A program made the translations under genes and the position numbers. This document shows positions 42,652-51,121 of a stretch of DNA of 64,000 nt, piece by piece. Position 1 is the first letter of the stretch. Every line of letters starts with the position of its first letter. A model generated the notes under the pieces. That model was not told the DNA's origin and searched no databases. It was given only the letters and a program-made list of their open reading frames with translations. The stretch covers positions 186,001 to 250,000 of the forward strand of contig NZ_SLVP01000007.1 in NCBI RefSeq assembly GCF_004345425.1, in the 5' to 3' direction. The DNA is from Paenibacillus sp. BK033. GTDB lineage: Bacteria > Bacillota > Bacilli > Paenibacillales > Paenibacillaceae.

Positions 42652-43155
42652 TTAGCTTAATGGATGTTTCTTGAACCTCCCTTTCATTTTCCAAACCATT
42701 ATTAAGATCACTACTACGAAAACAAAAGCGAATATCAGTAAGTACTTATATTTCCATTCAGGTTCAGATAATCGGTCTAGGGTTTGAATCTCTTTGCTTG
42801 CCTCGGTTATCAATTTATTTCCGCTACAAAGACTGGTTGTTTCTTTTCCTTTAGAATTGAATGTGTAAATTAAATACTTGTTTCCTACTTCAAATTCAGT
42901 TCCACACATACCATTGAAACCACTATATACGTAACCATCTGTAAGCGTACCTTTCCAAACCTTATCCGCACTAAAAATGTTTCCGCCTTCAGTATCTTTA
43001 CTAACCAATGTACCTGTGAATATGACGCTAGCTTCTTCGTATTTTTGTTCAATACTTGGAGAACTGCAACTACATGCAAACACCCTATTAGGGCGTATTA
43101 CATTTAAGCTGATAACAATACAAATCAATGTAAGAACAGATAAGATTTTTTTCAT
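42652..43155 (-). CDS. Secreted TIMP-like protein with a C-terminal membrane helix
   Basis: 167 residues. A signal peptide (~1-27) ends right before CSCSSPS, so the mature protein would begin with a Cys-x-Cys pair, as in TIMP/netrin-like OB-fold domains; further Cys occur in MCGTE and SLCSG. A helix at ~137-155 (YLLIFAFVFVVVILIMVW) anchors it. TIMP-like bacterial proteins of this shape exist without a known role; protease or metal inhibition is only a thought. Unlinked to its neighbours. Confidence 0.6.
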   Translation of the reverse strand: MKKILSVLTLICIVISLNVIRPNRVFACSCSSPSIEQKYEEASVIFTGTLVSKDTEGGNIFSADKVWKGTLTDGYVYSGFNGMCGTEFEVGNKYLIYTFNSKGKETTSLCSGNKLITEASKEIQTLDRLSEPEWKYKYLLIFAFVFVVVILIMVWKMKGRFKKHPLS

Positions 43156-43186
43156 TCAAACGATCACCCCATCCCCGTTTGTGTAG

Positions 43187-43792
43187 TCAATAGCTCGACC
43201 ATCCTCCATTGAACATGGTTCGGCTAAGTAGAATTTCAAATAAGTCTCCGTTTTCTGCTTCAAAGTGATTTTGAATCGGCGGGCCCGTTTCCCACTCAAG
43301 GATACGTATATTATACTTCTCTGACCATTCACCAGATGTGAACAAACTTGTGCTGTTCATCCGGCCTTCTTTTTTTGAAATTAGGGGACTGCTTGGATAA
43401 TTCTGTTTGTAATTGCGATCCTTGTCGGGATCTCCCATCAGATATTCGGCGTGGCCTAGGCTAAAAAAGATCTCGATTTCCACGTCTCCTTCTTTCGTTT
43501 TGACAAGGGTCAATCGATCTGCTCCGCTGCTTTTAAGCGTTAGCTTCCACTTGCGGAATTTTCCGTTCCCTTCGTTCCAACCTGTCCCGTCATACTCACC
43601 AATTATTGTGTCCCTCAATTCGTGGCGCTGGCCGTTCATTATGTATACCGCATGCAGGGGAAACTCAGCATACTTTACAGCCGGTTTTGGCGGTTCCGGA
43701 TAAACTGAATTTACAAAACGAGAGAATAGAACGATCAGCAGGGCGGGTACAGCAAGAATCAGGAGGGGAATTAGCCAATATCGCTTTTTCAT
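43187..43792 (-). CDS. Membrane-anchored protein of unknown function
   Basis: 201 residues: KKR start, one helix (~5-25), a Pro-rich hinge (YPEPPKPAV), then ~165 mostly beta residues outside with an HELRDTIIGEYDGTGW stretch. No Cys in the outer part. I do not recognise the family. A weak purine-rich site precedes ATG 43792. It is 31 bases upstream of the TIMP-like gene on the same strand and may be co-transcribed with it. Confidence 0.6.
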   Translation of the reverse strand: MKKRYWLIPLLILAVPALLIVLFSRFVNSVYPEPPKPAVKYAEFPLHAVYIMNGQRHELRDTIIGEYDGTGWNEGNGKFRKWKLTLKSSGADRLTLVKTKEGDVEIEIFFSLGHAEYLMGDPDKDRNYKQNYPSSPLISKKEGRMNSTSLFTSGEWSEKYNIRILEWETGPPIQNHFEAENGDLFEILLSRTMFNGGWSSY

Positions 43793-43887
43793 TTAAAGCC
43801 TCCAAAAGTTGTAGTTAGTATCTGATTGACTGAAATTATATATATTGAGACGTTTCACGATAGTCAAATTCGTTTATTTATTTTGCC

Positions 43888-44256
43888 TTACCTTAATACG
43901 TCCTCTGCCCTTACCTCTTGTTGCCTATAGTAAAGGTAAAGTGGTCTGTTGTACTTCATTGCATTTATCTCGATATGTATATCTCGCTTGCCAATAATAC
44001 CGCCGTATATTTTTAATATTGCGTAGTTTGAATTACCTGCATTTACGTATTTAATTGAGTAGCTTTTATAACGTGTCCATTTATCCTTAAAAGTGCCATC
44101 AATAATCAATCGGTCTCCTGAGTGTTTTACTTCTTTAAGCTTTATATCGGTAGAAGTAATAGGTCCCCGATAAAACCACAAAAAAAATAGGAGAACTAAA
44201 ATTACTCCAAGACCTAAAAAAACTTTTGCTTTTTTAGTCTTTATTTCTATGGTCAT
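43888..44256 (-). CDS. Membrane-anchored protein of unknown function
   Basis: 122 residues from ATG 44256 (AAGGAAC 7 bases upstream). A TTG at 44274 with GAGGAG upstream is also possible. One helix (~14-31, VFLGLGVILVLLFFLWFY) is followed by ~90 beta-type residues ending YYRQQEVRAEDVLR. No recognised family, no Cys outside. Stands alone. Confidence 0.55.
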   Translation of the reverse strand: MTIEIKTKKAKVFLGLGVILVLLFFLWFYRGPITSTDIKLKEVKHSGDRLIIDGTFKDKWTRYKSYSIKYVNAGNSNYAILKIYGGIIGKRDIHIEINAMKYNRPLYLYYRQQEVRAEDVLR

Positions 44257-44410
44257 GGTTAGTTCCTTTTTCAAATATTTTCTCTCCTCGATAACCAGAG
44301 TATTTAAGTCCTTAGCCCAACATAATATTACCACATATTGTAACCACTCTCCCCTCTAACCGCCAGTTAAAAGGAATGGCCAATCTACTTATGTTACATC
44401 CGTAAACAAA

Positions 44411-44437
44411 AAAAAGCCGCGATTTACGCGGCCGCTA
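44411..44437 (-). terminator. Terminator of cwlJ
   Basis: Stem GCCGCG / CGCGGC with loop ATTTA; on the minus strand it is followed by TTTTTTTT, the reverse of the A-run at 44408-44415. It lies ~35 bases after the cwlJ stop. Confidence 0.8.
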
Positions 44438-44468
44438 ATGAGATATTCAAGAGCTCTTAATAAGCTCC

Positions 44469-44909
44469 TTACGTATTATATATATTTTCGCATTCCTTCA
44501 CGGTAGGTTGATAGAAGCAGTGCTTCTTCCAGCGTCCTACAAGCGGCTGATCATACCACGTTGGCGGGCATGGGCCTGGATTTTCGAACGATCCCGGACG
44601 GAAATACCATAGAGAAAATTCGCCTGGCCAATTCCGCTCCCCATTGACAGACCGTTGGGCCAGACGGCGTTCCCTGTCTCTTGCGCCTTGATAGTACAAA
44701 CTATGCTGCAACGCTTCGAATGCATGAGGCTGCTCAATCATTTGGGGAATTGTCCGGATATTCTTAAAATCGGAGCAATTTCCTCTTATTCGGTTAATGC
44801 CAACATTTCCAACAAGCAACATGCCCATTTCGCCTTCGGTCTCAGCTTCAGCACGGAGCAACCTTGCCAACATATCGATATCCCGACTCCTGGCTTTTAC
44901 AACTGCCAT
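44469..44909 (-). CDS. cwlJ: Cell wall hydrolase CwlJ (spore cortex-lytic)
   Basis: 146 residues, the length of B. subtilis CwlJ, without a signal peptide. The start MAVVKA, RLLRAEAETEGEMGMLLVGNVGINR (SleB-like hydrolase domain with the catalytic Glu), SLYYQGARDRERRLAQRSVNGERNWP and FSLWYFRPG..GPCPPTWYDQP match CwlJ closely. In other species it sits in the spore coat and cuts cortex muramic-delta-lactam peptidoglycan when dipicolinate is released. Usually made in the mother cell by SigE. It stands alone here. Confidence 0.93.
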   Translation of the reverse strand: MAVVKARSRDIDMLARLLRAEAETEGEMGMLLVGNVGINRIRGNCSDFKNIRTIPQMIEQPHAFEALQHSLYYQGARDRERRLAQRSVNGERNWPGEFSLWYFRPGSFENPGPCPPTWYDQPLVGRWKKHCFYQPTVKECENIYNT

Positions 44910-45040
44910 TGACTCACCTCTTTAGCTTTCTAGACACATCATATTATAGGCAAAGCGGAAGTGTTACTCGGACCGAAAATAGCGCAAAAAAATCAGACTG
45001 CATAAATGAACAGTCTGACAAATGTGTATTTTTAAGCATG

Positions 45041-46354
45041 CTATACCTTATAAGCTCGCATCGCTTTCCGCAGCTCTTTCCAGCTTGGACGCTTACCGTA
45101 AAGCAAGACGCCGGTACGGTAGATCTTCGCTGACAGCCAGCCTGCTCCATAAATGCTTACGAGCAGGATCGCGATGGAGACAATAACCTGCCAGATTGGC
45201 GGGTTGGCGAGACCAACGCGAAGCAGCATGACGAACGGCGAGAAGAATGGGATAAACGAAGTGACTTTTACAAGCGTCGTATCCGGGCTGGAAATGCTGA
45301 ACGTGGTAATGTAGAAGCCAGCAAGCGACAGCATGGTAATGGGCATAACCGCTTGGCCCAGATCCTCGGTACGGCTGACAATGGACCCAACGGCTGCGAA
45401 CAAAGTCGCGTACAACAGGAAGCCCATCACATAGAACAGCAAGCCATATACCAGAAGCAACGGATCTACCTTCGTCAAATCGATATCGTATTGCATAAAC
45501 GCCGAGTTGTTATGCGGCAGGTTGATGTTGATAATGACAACAACCAAGTAAGCTACAATTTGCGTTAGGCCAACTACAAACATCCCGAAGATTTTGCCAA
45601 ACATTTGTTTTAGAGGCGATACGCTGGTGACGATGATCTCCATTACGCGCGAGCTTTTCTCCGCCGTAATTTCCGAGGCAATCATCTGGCCGGAGACCAT
45701 AATACCGAAGAAAAGCAGCAGCAGCAGGAAAGTAACAAAGCCCATATCTACGCCTTGCTGAGATTCGGTCTTGCCATTGCCTGCTCCGCCTGCGCCATCG
45801 CTTGCCGCAATCTGCATCGTATTAATAACGACTGGATTTAGCAGCATGGATCTTTGCTGTTCCGTTAATCCGCTGTCCTTGAGGACAATGTCGGTTTTTA
45901 CGATTTGAATGCCTTGCTCCAGCGCCTGCGACGTTTTCTCGTCCATCAGCTTCTCGGATTTATAGGTTACCGTCGGCAAGCCCGTTTCGTTGACCGGACC
46001 GAATAATAGATAGCCTTTAATTTTCTTGTTCGCTACGGCATCTTTCAACGTCTTTTCGTTTTGCTCCGTCGAGCCTGTATCCGGGTACTCAATCAGCTTG
46101 ATTGCCGGCTTCTCCTGGCTTGCGTACATTTGGCGCAGCTGCTCCGCGATTTTGGTCCCTTCCACAGCACGCGCATCGATGGCATAACCGATGTTGGCTG
46201 CTTTATCGCTGTTTTTATCGAACAAAGAAATGATATAAGGCAGGTTCGAACCGACACATAAAATGACGACAAAGATCAGCGTAGTAATTAGAAAGGATTT
46301 GCCCTTAAACTTGTTCTTCATCGTAAAGCCTGCTACCGTCCAGAAACTATTCAT
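45041..46354 (-). CDS. ABC-2 type transporter permease (NatB/YhaP-like)
   Basis: 437 residues from ATG 46354, with a GGTGATC site before it. A first helix at ~20-42 is followed by a large outside loop (~45-205) and five or six more helices, ending YGKRPSWKELRKAMRAYKV. This helix-loop-helices pattern is the NatB/YhaP type of Na+ or other exporter. Its start overlaps the ATPase gene end by 8 bases. Substrate unknown. Confidence 0.88.
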   Translation of the reverse strand: MNSFWTVAGFTMKNKFKGKSFLITTLIFVVILCVGSNLPYIISLFDKNSDKAANIGYAIDARAVEGTKIAEQLRQMYASQEKPAIKLIEYPDTGSTEQNEKTLKDAVANKKIKGYLLFGPVNETGLPTVTYKSEKLMDEKTSQALEQGIQIVKTDIVLKDSGLTEQQRSMLLNPVVINTMQIAASDGAGGAGNGKTESQQGVDMGFVTFLLLLLFFGIMVSGQMIASEITAEKSSRVMEIIVTSVSPLKQMFGKIFGMFVVGLTQIVAYLVVVIININLPHNNSAFMQYDIDLTKVDPLLLVYGLLFYVMGFLLYATLFAAVGSIVSRTEDLGQAVMPITMLSLAGFYITTFSISSPDTTLVKVTSFIPFFSPFVMLLRVGLANPPIWQVIVSIAILLVSIYGAGWLSAKIYRTGVLLYGKRPSWKELRKAMRAYKV

Positions 46355-47252
46355 GCAGATCACCGCCTACCGCTTTAATAAAGATTTCGTTTAATGTCGG
46401 CTCCATAATCTCGAATTTATGAATGGTCGTCTGCTCAAGAGCATGGCGCAAAATATTTGCCGCCGCGCTTTCCTCCGCAATCCCAACTACGTAGCCGTAT
46501 TCATGCTTCTGTACACCGGTTACCCCGCTCAGCCCTTCAAGGCCTGTAACATTGCCTTCCGTGCGCAGGACTACCTTTTCCCGCGGATAACGTTTCTTGA
46601 TGTCTCTTAAGCTGCCTTCCAGCACCGGATTCGACCGATGAAGAATCGTAATGTTGCGGCATAGCTCTTCGACATGCTCCATCCGGTGCGTCGAGAACAG
46701 CATGGAGGTACCCGAGTCCCTCAATTCCTTAACCGTAGACTTCAATAATTCCACGTTAACCGGGTCAAGACCGCTGAATGCTTCGTCCAAAATAACGATA
46801 CGCGGTCGATGTATAACCGAAGCGATAAATTGGATTTTCTGCTGATTGCCTTTGGACAGCTCCTCGACTCTTTTGCCGTAGTATTCGGGGACCTCGAACC
46901 GGTCCAGCCAACGCTTAAGGTTGGCATCCGCGTCCTTCTTGTTCATTCCGCGCAGCTGCGCCAAGTAGATCAGCTGATCGCTTACCTTTACGCGCGGATA
47001 TAGTCCGCGTTCTTCCGGCAAGTAACCCAGCATTTTTAGCTGTTCCTGCGTGTACGGCTGGCCGTTATACAAAATCCTGCCCTCGTCCGGGTAGATCAGC
47101 CCCAGCACCATCCGCATCGTGGTTGTTTTGCCGGCGCCGTTGGCTCCCAGCAAGCCGTAAATTTCCCCTTCTTCCACCTCGAAGCTGATTCCGTTAACCG
47201 CTGTCTTCTCCCCATACTGCTTATGCACCCGATCTACTATCAATGGCTTCAT
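46347..47252 (-). CDS. ABC transporter ATP-binding protein (NatA/YhaQ-like)
   Basis: 301 residues. Walker A GANGAGKT (36-43), signature ELSKGNQQ, Walker B RIVILDEAFSGLDP, followed by a ~90-residue C-terminal domain. With the downstream permease (8-base overlap) it forms an exporter of the sodium/antimicrobial type. TAGGAGGA precedes ATG 47252. A 15-bp direct repeat lies in its upstream region. Confidence 0.92.
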   Translation of the reverse strand: MKPLIVDRVHKQYGEKTAVNGISFEVEEGEIYGLLGANGAGKTTTMRMVLGLIYPDEGRILYNGQPYTQEQLKMLGYLPEERGLYPRVKVSDQLIYLAQLRGMNKKDADANLKRWLDRFEVPEYYGKRVEELSKGNQQKIQFIASVIHRPRIVILDEAFSGLDPVNVELLKSTVKELRDSGTSMLFSTHRMEHVEELCRNITILHRSNPVLEGSLRDIKKRYPREKVVLRTEGNVTGLEGLSGVTGVQKHEYGYVVGIAEESAAANILRHALEQTTIHKFEIMEPTLNEIFIKAVGGDLHE

Positions 47253-47268
47253 TTTCTGTTCCTCCTAA

Positions 47269-47351
47269 AAAGAATGATCACACAAACAACCAGGTCTAGT
47301 TGTTCGTGATGATTCTTACTTCGAAAGCATAGGCTTAAAGAATGATCACAC
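47269..47351. repeat. Direct repeat AAAGAATGATCACAC, two copies
   Basis: Copies at 47269-47283 and 47337-47351, 68 bases apart, both in the 117-base gap before the NatA-like gene. The reverse-complement-like GTGATGATTC between them (47306-47315) adds a partial inverted match. Could be an operator pair. Confidence 0.5.
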
Positions 47352-47369
47352 TTCGGATTCTCTAATTAA

Positions 47370-48278
47370 CTATGACCGGAGCCGCGTCCGTTCCTGCTCG
47401 ACCAATATAGCCAAAATATCGTCCAGCTGCAGCGCCTGCCGGTGCGTAATCGTAATGCCCTCTTGTCCGCACCATTCCTCAGCATCAGGAGCCATGCGTG
47501 TAATAACGCGGAGCATGCCTCCGCCTGCTTCCTCAATCCCGCAATTTCCCGGCATGACTTGCACCCGCTTGCGGCTAACCTGCTCCCCATGCACGTAAAA
47601 AGCATGCCAGCTGCCGAACAGCTCATCCTTCTCGTATACGCCAAGCACGCGCCCATGTATCATAAATACGATATAATCGGCTAGACGCTTCACTTCTTCA
47701 ACGATATGGGAAGCCATCAGAATCGTACGGTCGCCAGGCTCCATATAACGGTGAAGAACCTCAATCATGGTCCTCCAGGCTAACGGATCAAGTCCCGACG
47801 AAGGCTCATCAAGCAGAAGAAGCTCCGGGTGATGGGACAGGATTAAAGCGAATTCATACTTGCGCCTCATCCCCTTCGACATTTTGCCTAGCTTGATGCT
47901 GTCATCCACCTCAAATAACCGAAGCAGCTCCTGATAGCGGTTCACATCCCATTCGGGATACCACTTCTTCACGAATTCCGTCTTGGAAGAAGCCTTCAGC
48001 CTATCATCATGCGGGGAAAATAACTCCGGCAAAAAACCGACTCTCGCCTTCGTCTGCCAGTCATCAGCCTCGGCAATGTTTTTCCCCAGAAGCTTGATCT
48101 CCCCTTTTTGGGGCTTTATCAAATCCAGAATAAGCTTGAAGGTCGAGCTTTTTCCGGAGCCGTTCGGCCCTACAATGGCCGTCACATAACCTTTGGGTAC
48201 TTCCAGCTGAATAGGTCCCAGTTGAAAATGCGTCCGCCGCAGCTCTACTTCCGTCAAACTTACTGCATGGTCGGTCAT
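47370..48278 (-). CDS. ABC transporter ATP-binding protein (YtrB-like)
   Basis: 302 residues. Walker A GPNGSGKS (37-44), signature MSKGMRRKYEF, Walker B LLLLDEPSSGLDP. It is the last gene of a three-gene unit (permease, GntR, ATPase) and overlaps the GntR gene by 4 bases. The C-terminal ~80 residues are unusual and contain CGIEEAGGG and HRQALQLDDILAIL. It powers the membrane protein encoded at 48690; the cargo is unknown, with antibiotic or envelope-stress transport typical of YtrA-controlled sets. Confidence 0.9.
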   Translation of the reverse strand: MTDHAVSLTEVELRRTHFQLGPIQLEVPKGYVTAIVGPNGSGKSSTFKLILDLIKPQKGEIKLLGKNIAEADDWQTKARVGFLPELFSPHDDRLKASSKTEFVKKWYPEWDVNRYQELLRLFEVDDSIKLGKMSKGMRRKYEFALILSHHPELLLLDEPSSGLDPLAWRTMIEVLHRYMEPGDRTILMASHIVEEVKRLADYIVFMIHGRVLGVYEKDELFGSWHAFYVHGEQVSRKRVQVMPGNCGIEEAGGGMLRVITRMAPDAEEWCGQEGITITHRQALQLDDILAILVEQERTRLRS

Positions 48279-48688
48279 CTTTCACCCTCCAATTTTCGAT
48301 CCAGCACTTCCTGGAATAGCTTTGTTAGTTCTTCCCTGGTGCATTGCACTAGCTTTCCGGCTTCCACCGCCGCCTCGAGCGCTTCCGTAACCGCGTCCAG
48401 ACGGAAGCGGTCCATCGCATTCTGCTCGATCCGGGCTACATAGGTTCCGGTTCCTTGCTTTGTCCGGAGAAGCCCTTCATTCTCCAAATCCTGATAGACC
48501 CGGCGCACCGTAATGACACTGCATTTGAGCAGCTGCGCCAGCTCCCTGATGGAGGGCAATAAAGCTCCTTCCTCCAGCTGCCCGCTTACGATTAGCGCTC
48601 TTAGCTGTACTTCAATCTGATAATAGAGCGGTTCCGCGCTTTGTTCGTTAATATGAATTGGCAGCCACACAGTCTCACCTTCTTCCAA
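48275..48688 (-). CDS. GntR-family regulator, YtrA subfamily
   Basis: 137 residues. N-terminal winged helix: PLYYQIEVQLRALIVSGQLEEGALLPSIRELAQLLKCSVITVRRVYQDLENEGLL, then the short YtrA-type C-terminal part of two helices for dimerisation, no ligand domain. It begins 1 base after the permease stop and overlaps the ATPase by 4 bases. It probably binds the GTGTATAT inverted repeat in front of the operon. Confidence 0.93.
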   Translation of the reverse strand: MEEGETVWLPIHINEQSAEPLYYQIEVQLRALIVSGQLEEGALLPSIRELAQLLKCSVITVRRVYQDLENEGLLRTKQGTGTYVARIEQNAMDRFRLDAVTEALEAAVEAGKLVQCTREELTKLFQEVLDRKLEGER

Positions 48689-48689
48689 A

Positions 48690-49415
48690 TCAGGAGCTTA
48701 CCGAAATCTTTTTCGTATAGTGACGATTCTTAAGCCGCTTTTTGATAATCATATAGCCCAAGTACATGGTAATTGCACACACGAAGAATGCGGCCGCCGT
48801 ATACCACCAATGTCCCTTCTCCAGTCCGTCCAGTAGGCCAAGAACGATACCTGCTTTGAAAAAACCAAGCACCGCGCAAATCGCCACATAGACGACAACG
48901 CTGATATAACAGAACATCGCATAAGCTTTTCCCGTATGCCCGATTTCAAAGTACACGTACAAAACGGCCATCGATAAAGCATAGAAATACCAGAACAATG
49001 CGAACAACAGATAAGCTCCGACAGATAATTGGTCTTGCAGGCGGCCAACCAGTATATACTGCGTAGTGAAAAATAACGTCAGCACCAATGCCAGCACGAT
49101 AACCAGCTGCAGCATTCTTCCGATGACAAGATGGGAGAGAGGAATCGGCAGCGTTCGCCATTCTGCCAGCTTGCCGGTGAAGGTATCCTCCCGCCAGAAG
49201 CGCATGGTTGTCTTATTCATCACAAAGGCCAGGCTTGGAAAAGTAACAATAAAGATCATATCCAGCACCCAGGACATAACGCTCTCCGTATCGTTATAGA
49301 CCGCCATCGTAATTAAAGCCAGATATAGACTGAATAAAAAGGTAAACAGAATTCCCATCCAATCCCGCGTAAGCTCATGCTTGGCAATATGCCAGGCTCC
49401 TTGCCGTAAATTCAA
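48690..49415 (-). CDS. ABC transporter membrane protein of the YtrA-controlled operon
   Basis: 241 residues from TTG 49415, chosen because GGAAGGAGAGG lies upstream and the operator and promoter are just before it; a longer frame to 49565 would cover the promoter. Six hydrophobic segments. TDxTESVMSW-like and EWRTLPIPLSHLVIGR blocks fit an ABC-2/YtrC-D type permease. Its ATPase partner is two genes downstream. Confidence 0.8.
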   Translation of the reverse strand: MNLRQGAWHIAKHELTRDWMGILFTFLFSLYLALITMAVYNDTESVMSWVLDMIFIVTFPSLAFVMNKTTMRFWREDTFTGKLAEWRTLPIPLSHLVIGRMLQLVIVLALVLTLFFTTQYILVGRLQDQLSVGAYLLFALFWYFYALSMAVLYVYFEIGHTGKAYAMFCYISVVVYVAICAVLGFFKAGIVLGLLDGLEKGHWWYTAAAFFVCAITMYLGYMIIKKRLKNRHYTKKISVSS

Positions 49416-49447
49416 ATGCCCCTCTCCTTCCGAAGCACAGTCATTAT

Positions 49448-49498
49448 ACTGTGTATATCCATATACACAGTATATACACAGTAAGGCTATAGAGTCAA
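49448..49498 (-). promoter_or_regulatory. Promoter and YtrA-type operator of the GntR/ABC operon
   Basis: -35 TTGACT (49493-49498), 18-base spacer, -10 TATACT (49469-49474). The perfect 11-bp inverted repeat ACTGTGTATAT / ATATACACAGT (49448-49471, 2-base spacer) and a third half-site ATATACACAGT (49472-49482) overlap the -10 box, so the GntR protein should block it. Confidence 0.8.
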
Positions 49499-49520
49499 CA
49501 GATTTTACCATTTTTAAATA

Positions 49521-49559
49521 AAAAAAGAGAGTATGCCTCATGCTCTCTGAGACATACTC
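49521..49559 (-). terminator. Terminator after the DUF420 gene
   Basis: GAGTATGCCTC / GAGACATACTC, 11-base arms with one mismatch around a 9-base loop; on the minus strand it is followed by TCTTTTTTTATT. It ends the ctaG-DUF420 unit. Confidence 0.8.
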
Positions 49560-49568
49560 ACTCATCTA

Positions 49569-50033
49569 CTACCAACCAAAAATCGCATCAATAACCGGCT
49601 TGGTATGACCGCCCGGATACATCATATAGAGAAGGATATACACGGCAACGCCTGTAATCGCCGTAAAGAACCAAATAACCGAAGTAACTTTTCCCCACTT
49701 CCTGTGCTTTGCGTATTTCTCCCTGAAGCCCAGCACCAGCGTTGTTATGCCAAATACGGCTGCAACCGTTGCAAGAACGATGTGGAACAACAAGAAGGTT
49801 AAGTAATAAGGCTTCAAGCTATCCGGTCCACCCCACTCCGTATTGCCGACAAGAACGGTACGGGACGAATAGATAATGAAGAAGATAAGCGCCGCAATAG
49901 CCGCGGCAATCATGACTTTCTTATGTTGATCGAGCTTCCGCTTAATAGCCAGATTCCAGCCGATCGCGACCAGAATCGCGCTTATTACGATAAAGCTCGT
50001 GCTGATCGTAGGAAAAATTGTGTACTTGTCCAA
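49569..50033 (-). CDS. ctaM: DUF420 membrane protein (CtaM/YozB-like)
   Basis: 154 residues from TTG 50033 (TTAGGTGGG upstream; the frame to 50090 has no site). Four or five helices, with the DUF420 pattern LDQHKKVMIAAAIAALIFFIIYSSRTV, HIVLATVAAVFGITTLVLGF and KHRKWGKVTSVIWFFTAITGVAVYILLYMMYP. YozB/CtaM of B. subtilis is needed for heme-copper oxidase assembly. It follows ctaG by 72 bases, in keeping with that role. Confidence 0.8.
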   Translation of the reverse strand: MDKYTIFPTISTSFIVISAILVAIGWNLAIKRKLDQHKKVMIAAAIAALIFFIIYSSRTVLVGNTEWGGPDSLKPYYLTFLLFHIVLATVAAVFGITTLVLGFREKYAKHRKWGKVTSVIWFFTAITGVAVYILLYMMYPGGHTKPVIDAIFGW

Positions 50034-50105
50034 TGCTATCCCACCTAAAAAAGATTCTTGCTTCTTACAATTTAAAAATGAGCACGCCACATACTATCCG
50101 CTCTA

Positions 50106-51035
50106 TTATACCGTGCCTTTGTTCATATTGGACAGATCAATCGGCGTTTCATTTGTCGCATTTGTTACATCATCGTCCTTATGCTCGCGTTTGAACCAAT
50201 GGAAGAAAATATAAGCCAGAATAACGCCGTACATGAACTCTTGCAGCAGCTTCATAACGATACCGCCAAGCTGCTGATCCTCTTCCGGGCTCGACAAAAT
50301 ATTAAAGAACTGCGGGCCATCGAACAAGACAAGCAATTGAGATGGATTATTGACGCAATACCCCATTGCTTTTACCCAGACAGTGGGATCGCTATAAACG
50401 GCATACATCGGATCCTTAGCGAAAATAATAAAAGCACAAGCCGGCGTCAACAACACGCCGTTTGCAAATACATAAGCCATCTTTTTCAGATCTGTCAATC
50501 GATTCCATTCCGGAACCGGATTCGCGATCTGTGCCCACATCAACATGGCAGCAACAAGCAGGATGAAATAAACAAGGCGGTGCAGCCAGAAATGGGTCAT
50601 GACATAATCGTTTAGAAGCGGTACATGATACAGTGAGAATAGCATATTAAACGTTAGAATTGCTGCAATCGGATGCGTCATAAAGCGCAGCTTCTTCCAG
50701 CCTTGGGCAGCGAGCATTCTCTGCCAGATAAAAGCGGGTACCGAGAGCAGCAGCATAGGCGGCACAATCAAATAAGAGACGGACATGTCTATCATATGGA
50801 ACGTAAACATCATGTGGCCCAGCAAGCTGAATGGGCCTCCCTGCACAAGGTAGAACATGACCGCTGCGCTCACGAACATGATTTTCTGCCAGACTGTTGC
50901 CTTATCCGCGTGCGGTGCATGCTTCTCCCGCCATGGTCCAATCAAATAGAAGTAGAGTATCACAACGGCGATCATGAAGAACAGAAACCATGGGGTCCAC
51001 AACTCTTCAAAGCTGAAATATTGTAAGCCAAGCAT
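50106..51035 (-). CDS. ctaG: Cytochrome c oxidase assembly factor CtaG
   Basis: 309 residues with seven helices. FSLLGHMMFTFHMIDMSVSYLIVPPMLLLSVPAFIWQRML is the CtaG signature, with conserved His in helices. It follows ctaF, separated by a terminator hairpin, and acts in assembly of the caa3 oxidase Cu site. GAAAGGAG precedes ATG 51035. Confidence 0.93.
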   Translation of the reverse strand: MLGLQYFSFEELWTPWFLFFMIAVVILYFYLIGPWREKHAPHADKATVWQKIMFVSAAVMFYLVQGGPFSLLGHMMFTFHMIDMSVSYLIVPPMLLLSVPAFIWQRMLAAQGWKKLRFMTHPIAAILTFNMLFSLYHVPLLNDYVMTHFWLHRLVYFILLVAAMLMWAQIANPVPEWNRLTDLKKMAYVFANGVLLTPACAFIIFAKDPMYAVYSDPTVWVKAMGYCVNNPSQLLVLFDGPQFFNILSSPEEDQQLGGIVMKLLQEFMYGVILAYIFFHWFKREHKDDDVTNATNETPIDLSNMNKGTV

Positions 51036-51062
51036 CGATGGCAGCTCCTTTCAAATATCTGC

Positions 51063-51105
51063 AAAAAAGGAGGGCCCGTAACTGTGTTGGGGACCCTCCT
51101 CTTTT
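51063..51105 (-). terminator. Terminator between ctaF and ctaG
   Basis: GGAGGGTCCC / GGGCCCTCC-type stem on the minus strand followed by TTTTTT (A-run at 51063-51068). The ctaG start is only 28 bases further on, so partial read-through probably sets ctaG level. Confidence 0.8.
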
Positions 51106-51121
51106 CAATTATGCAATAATG

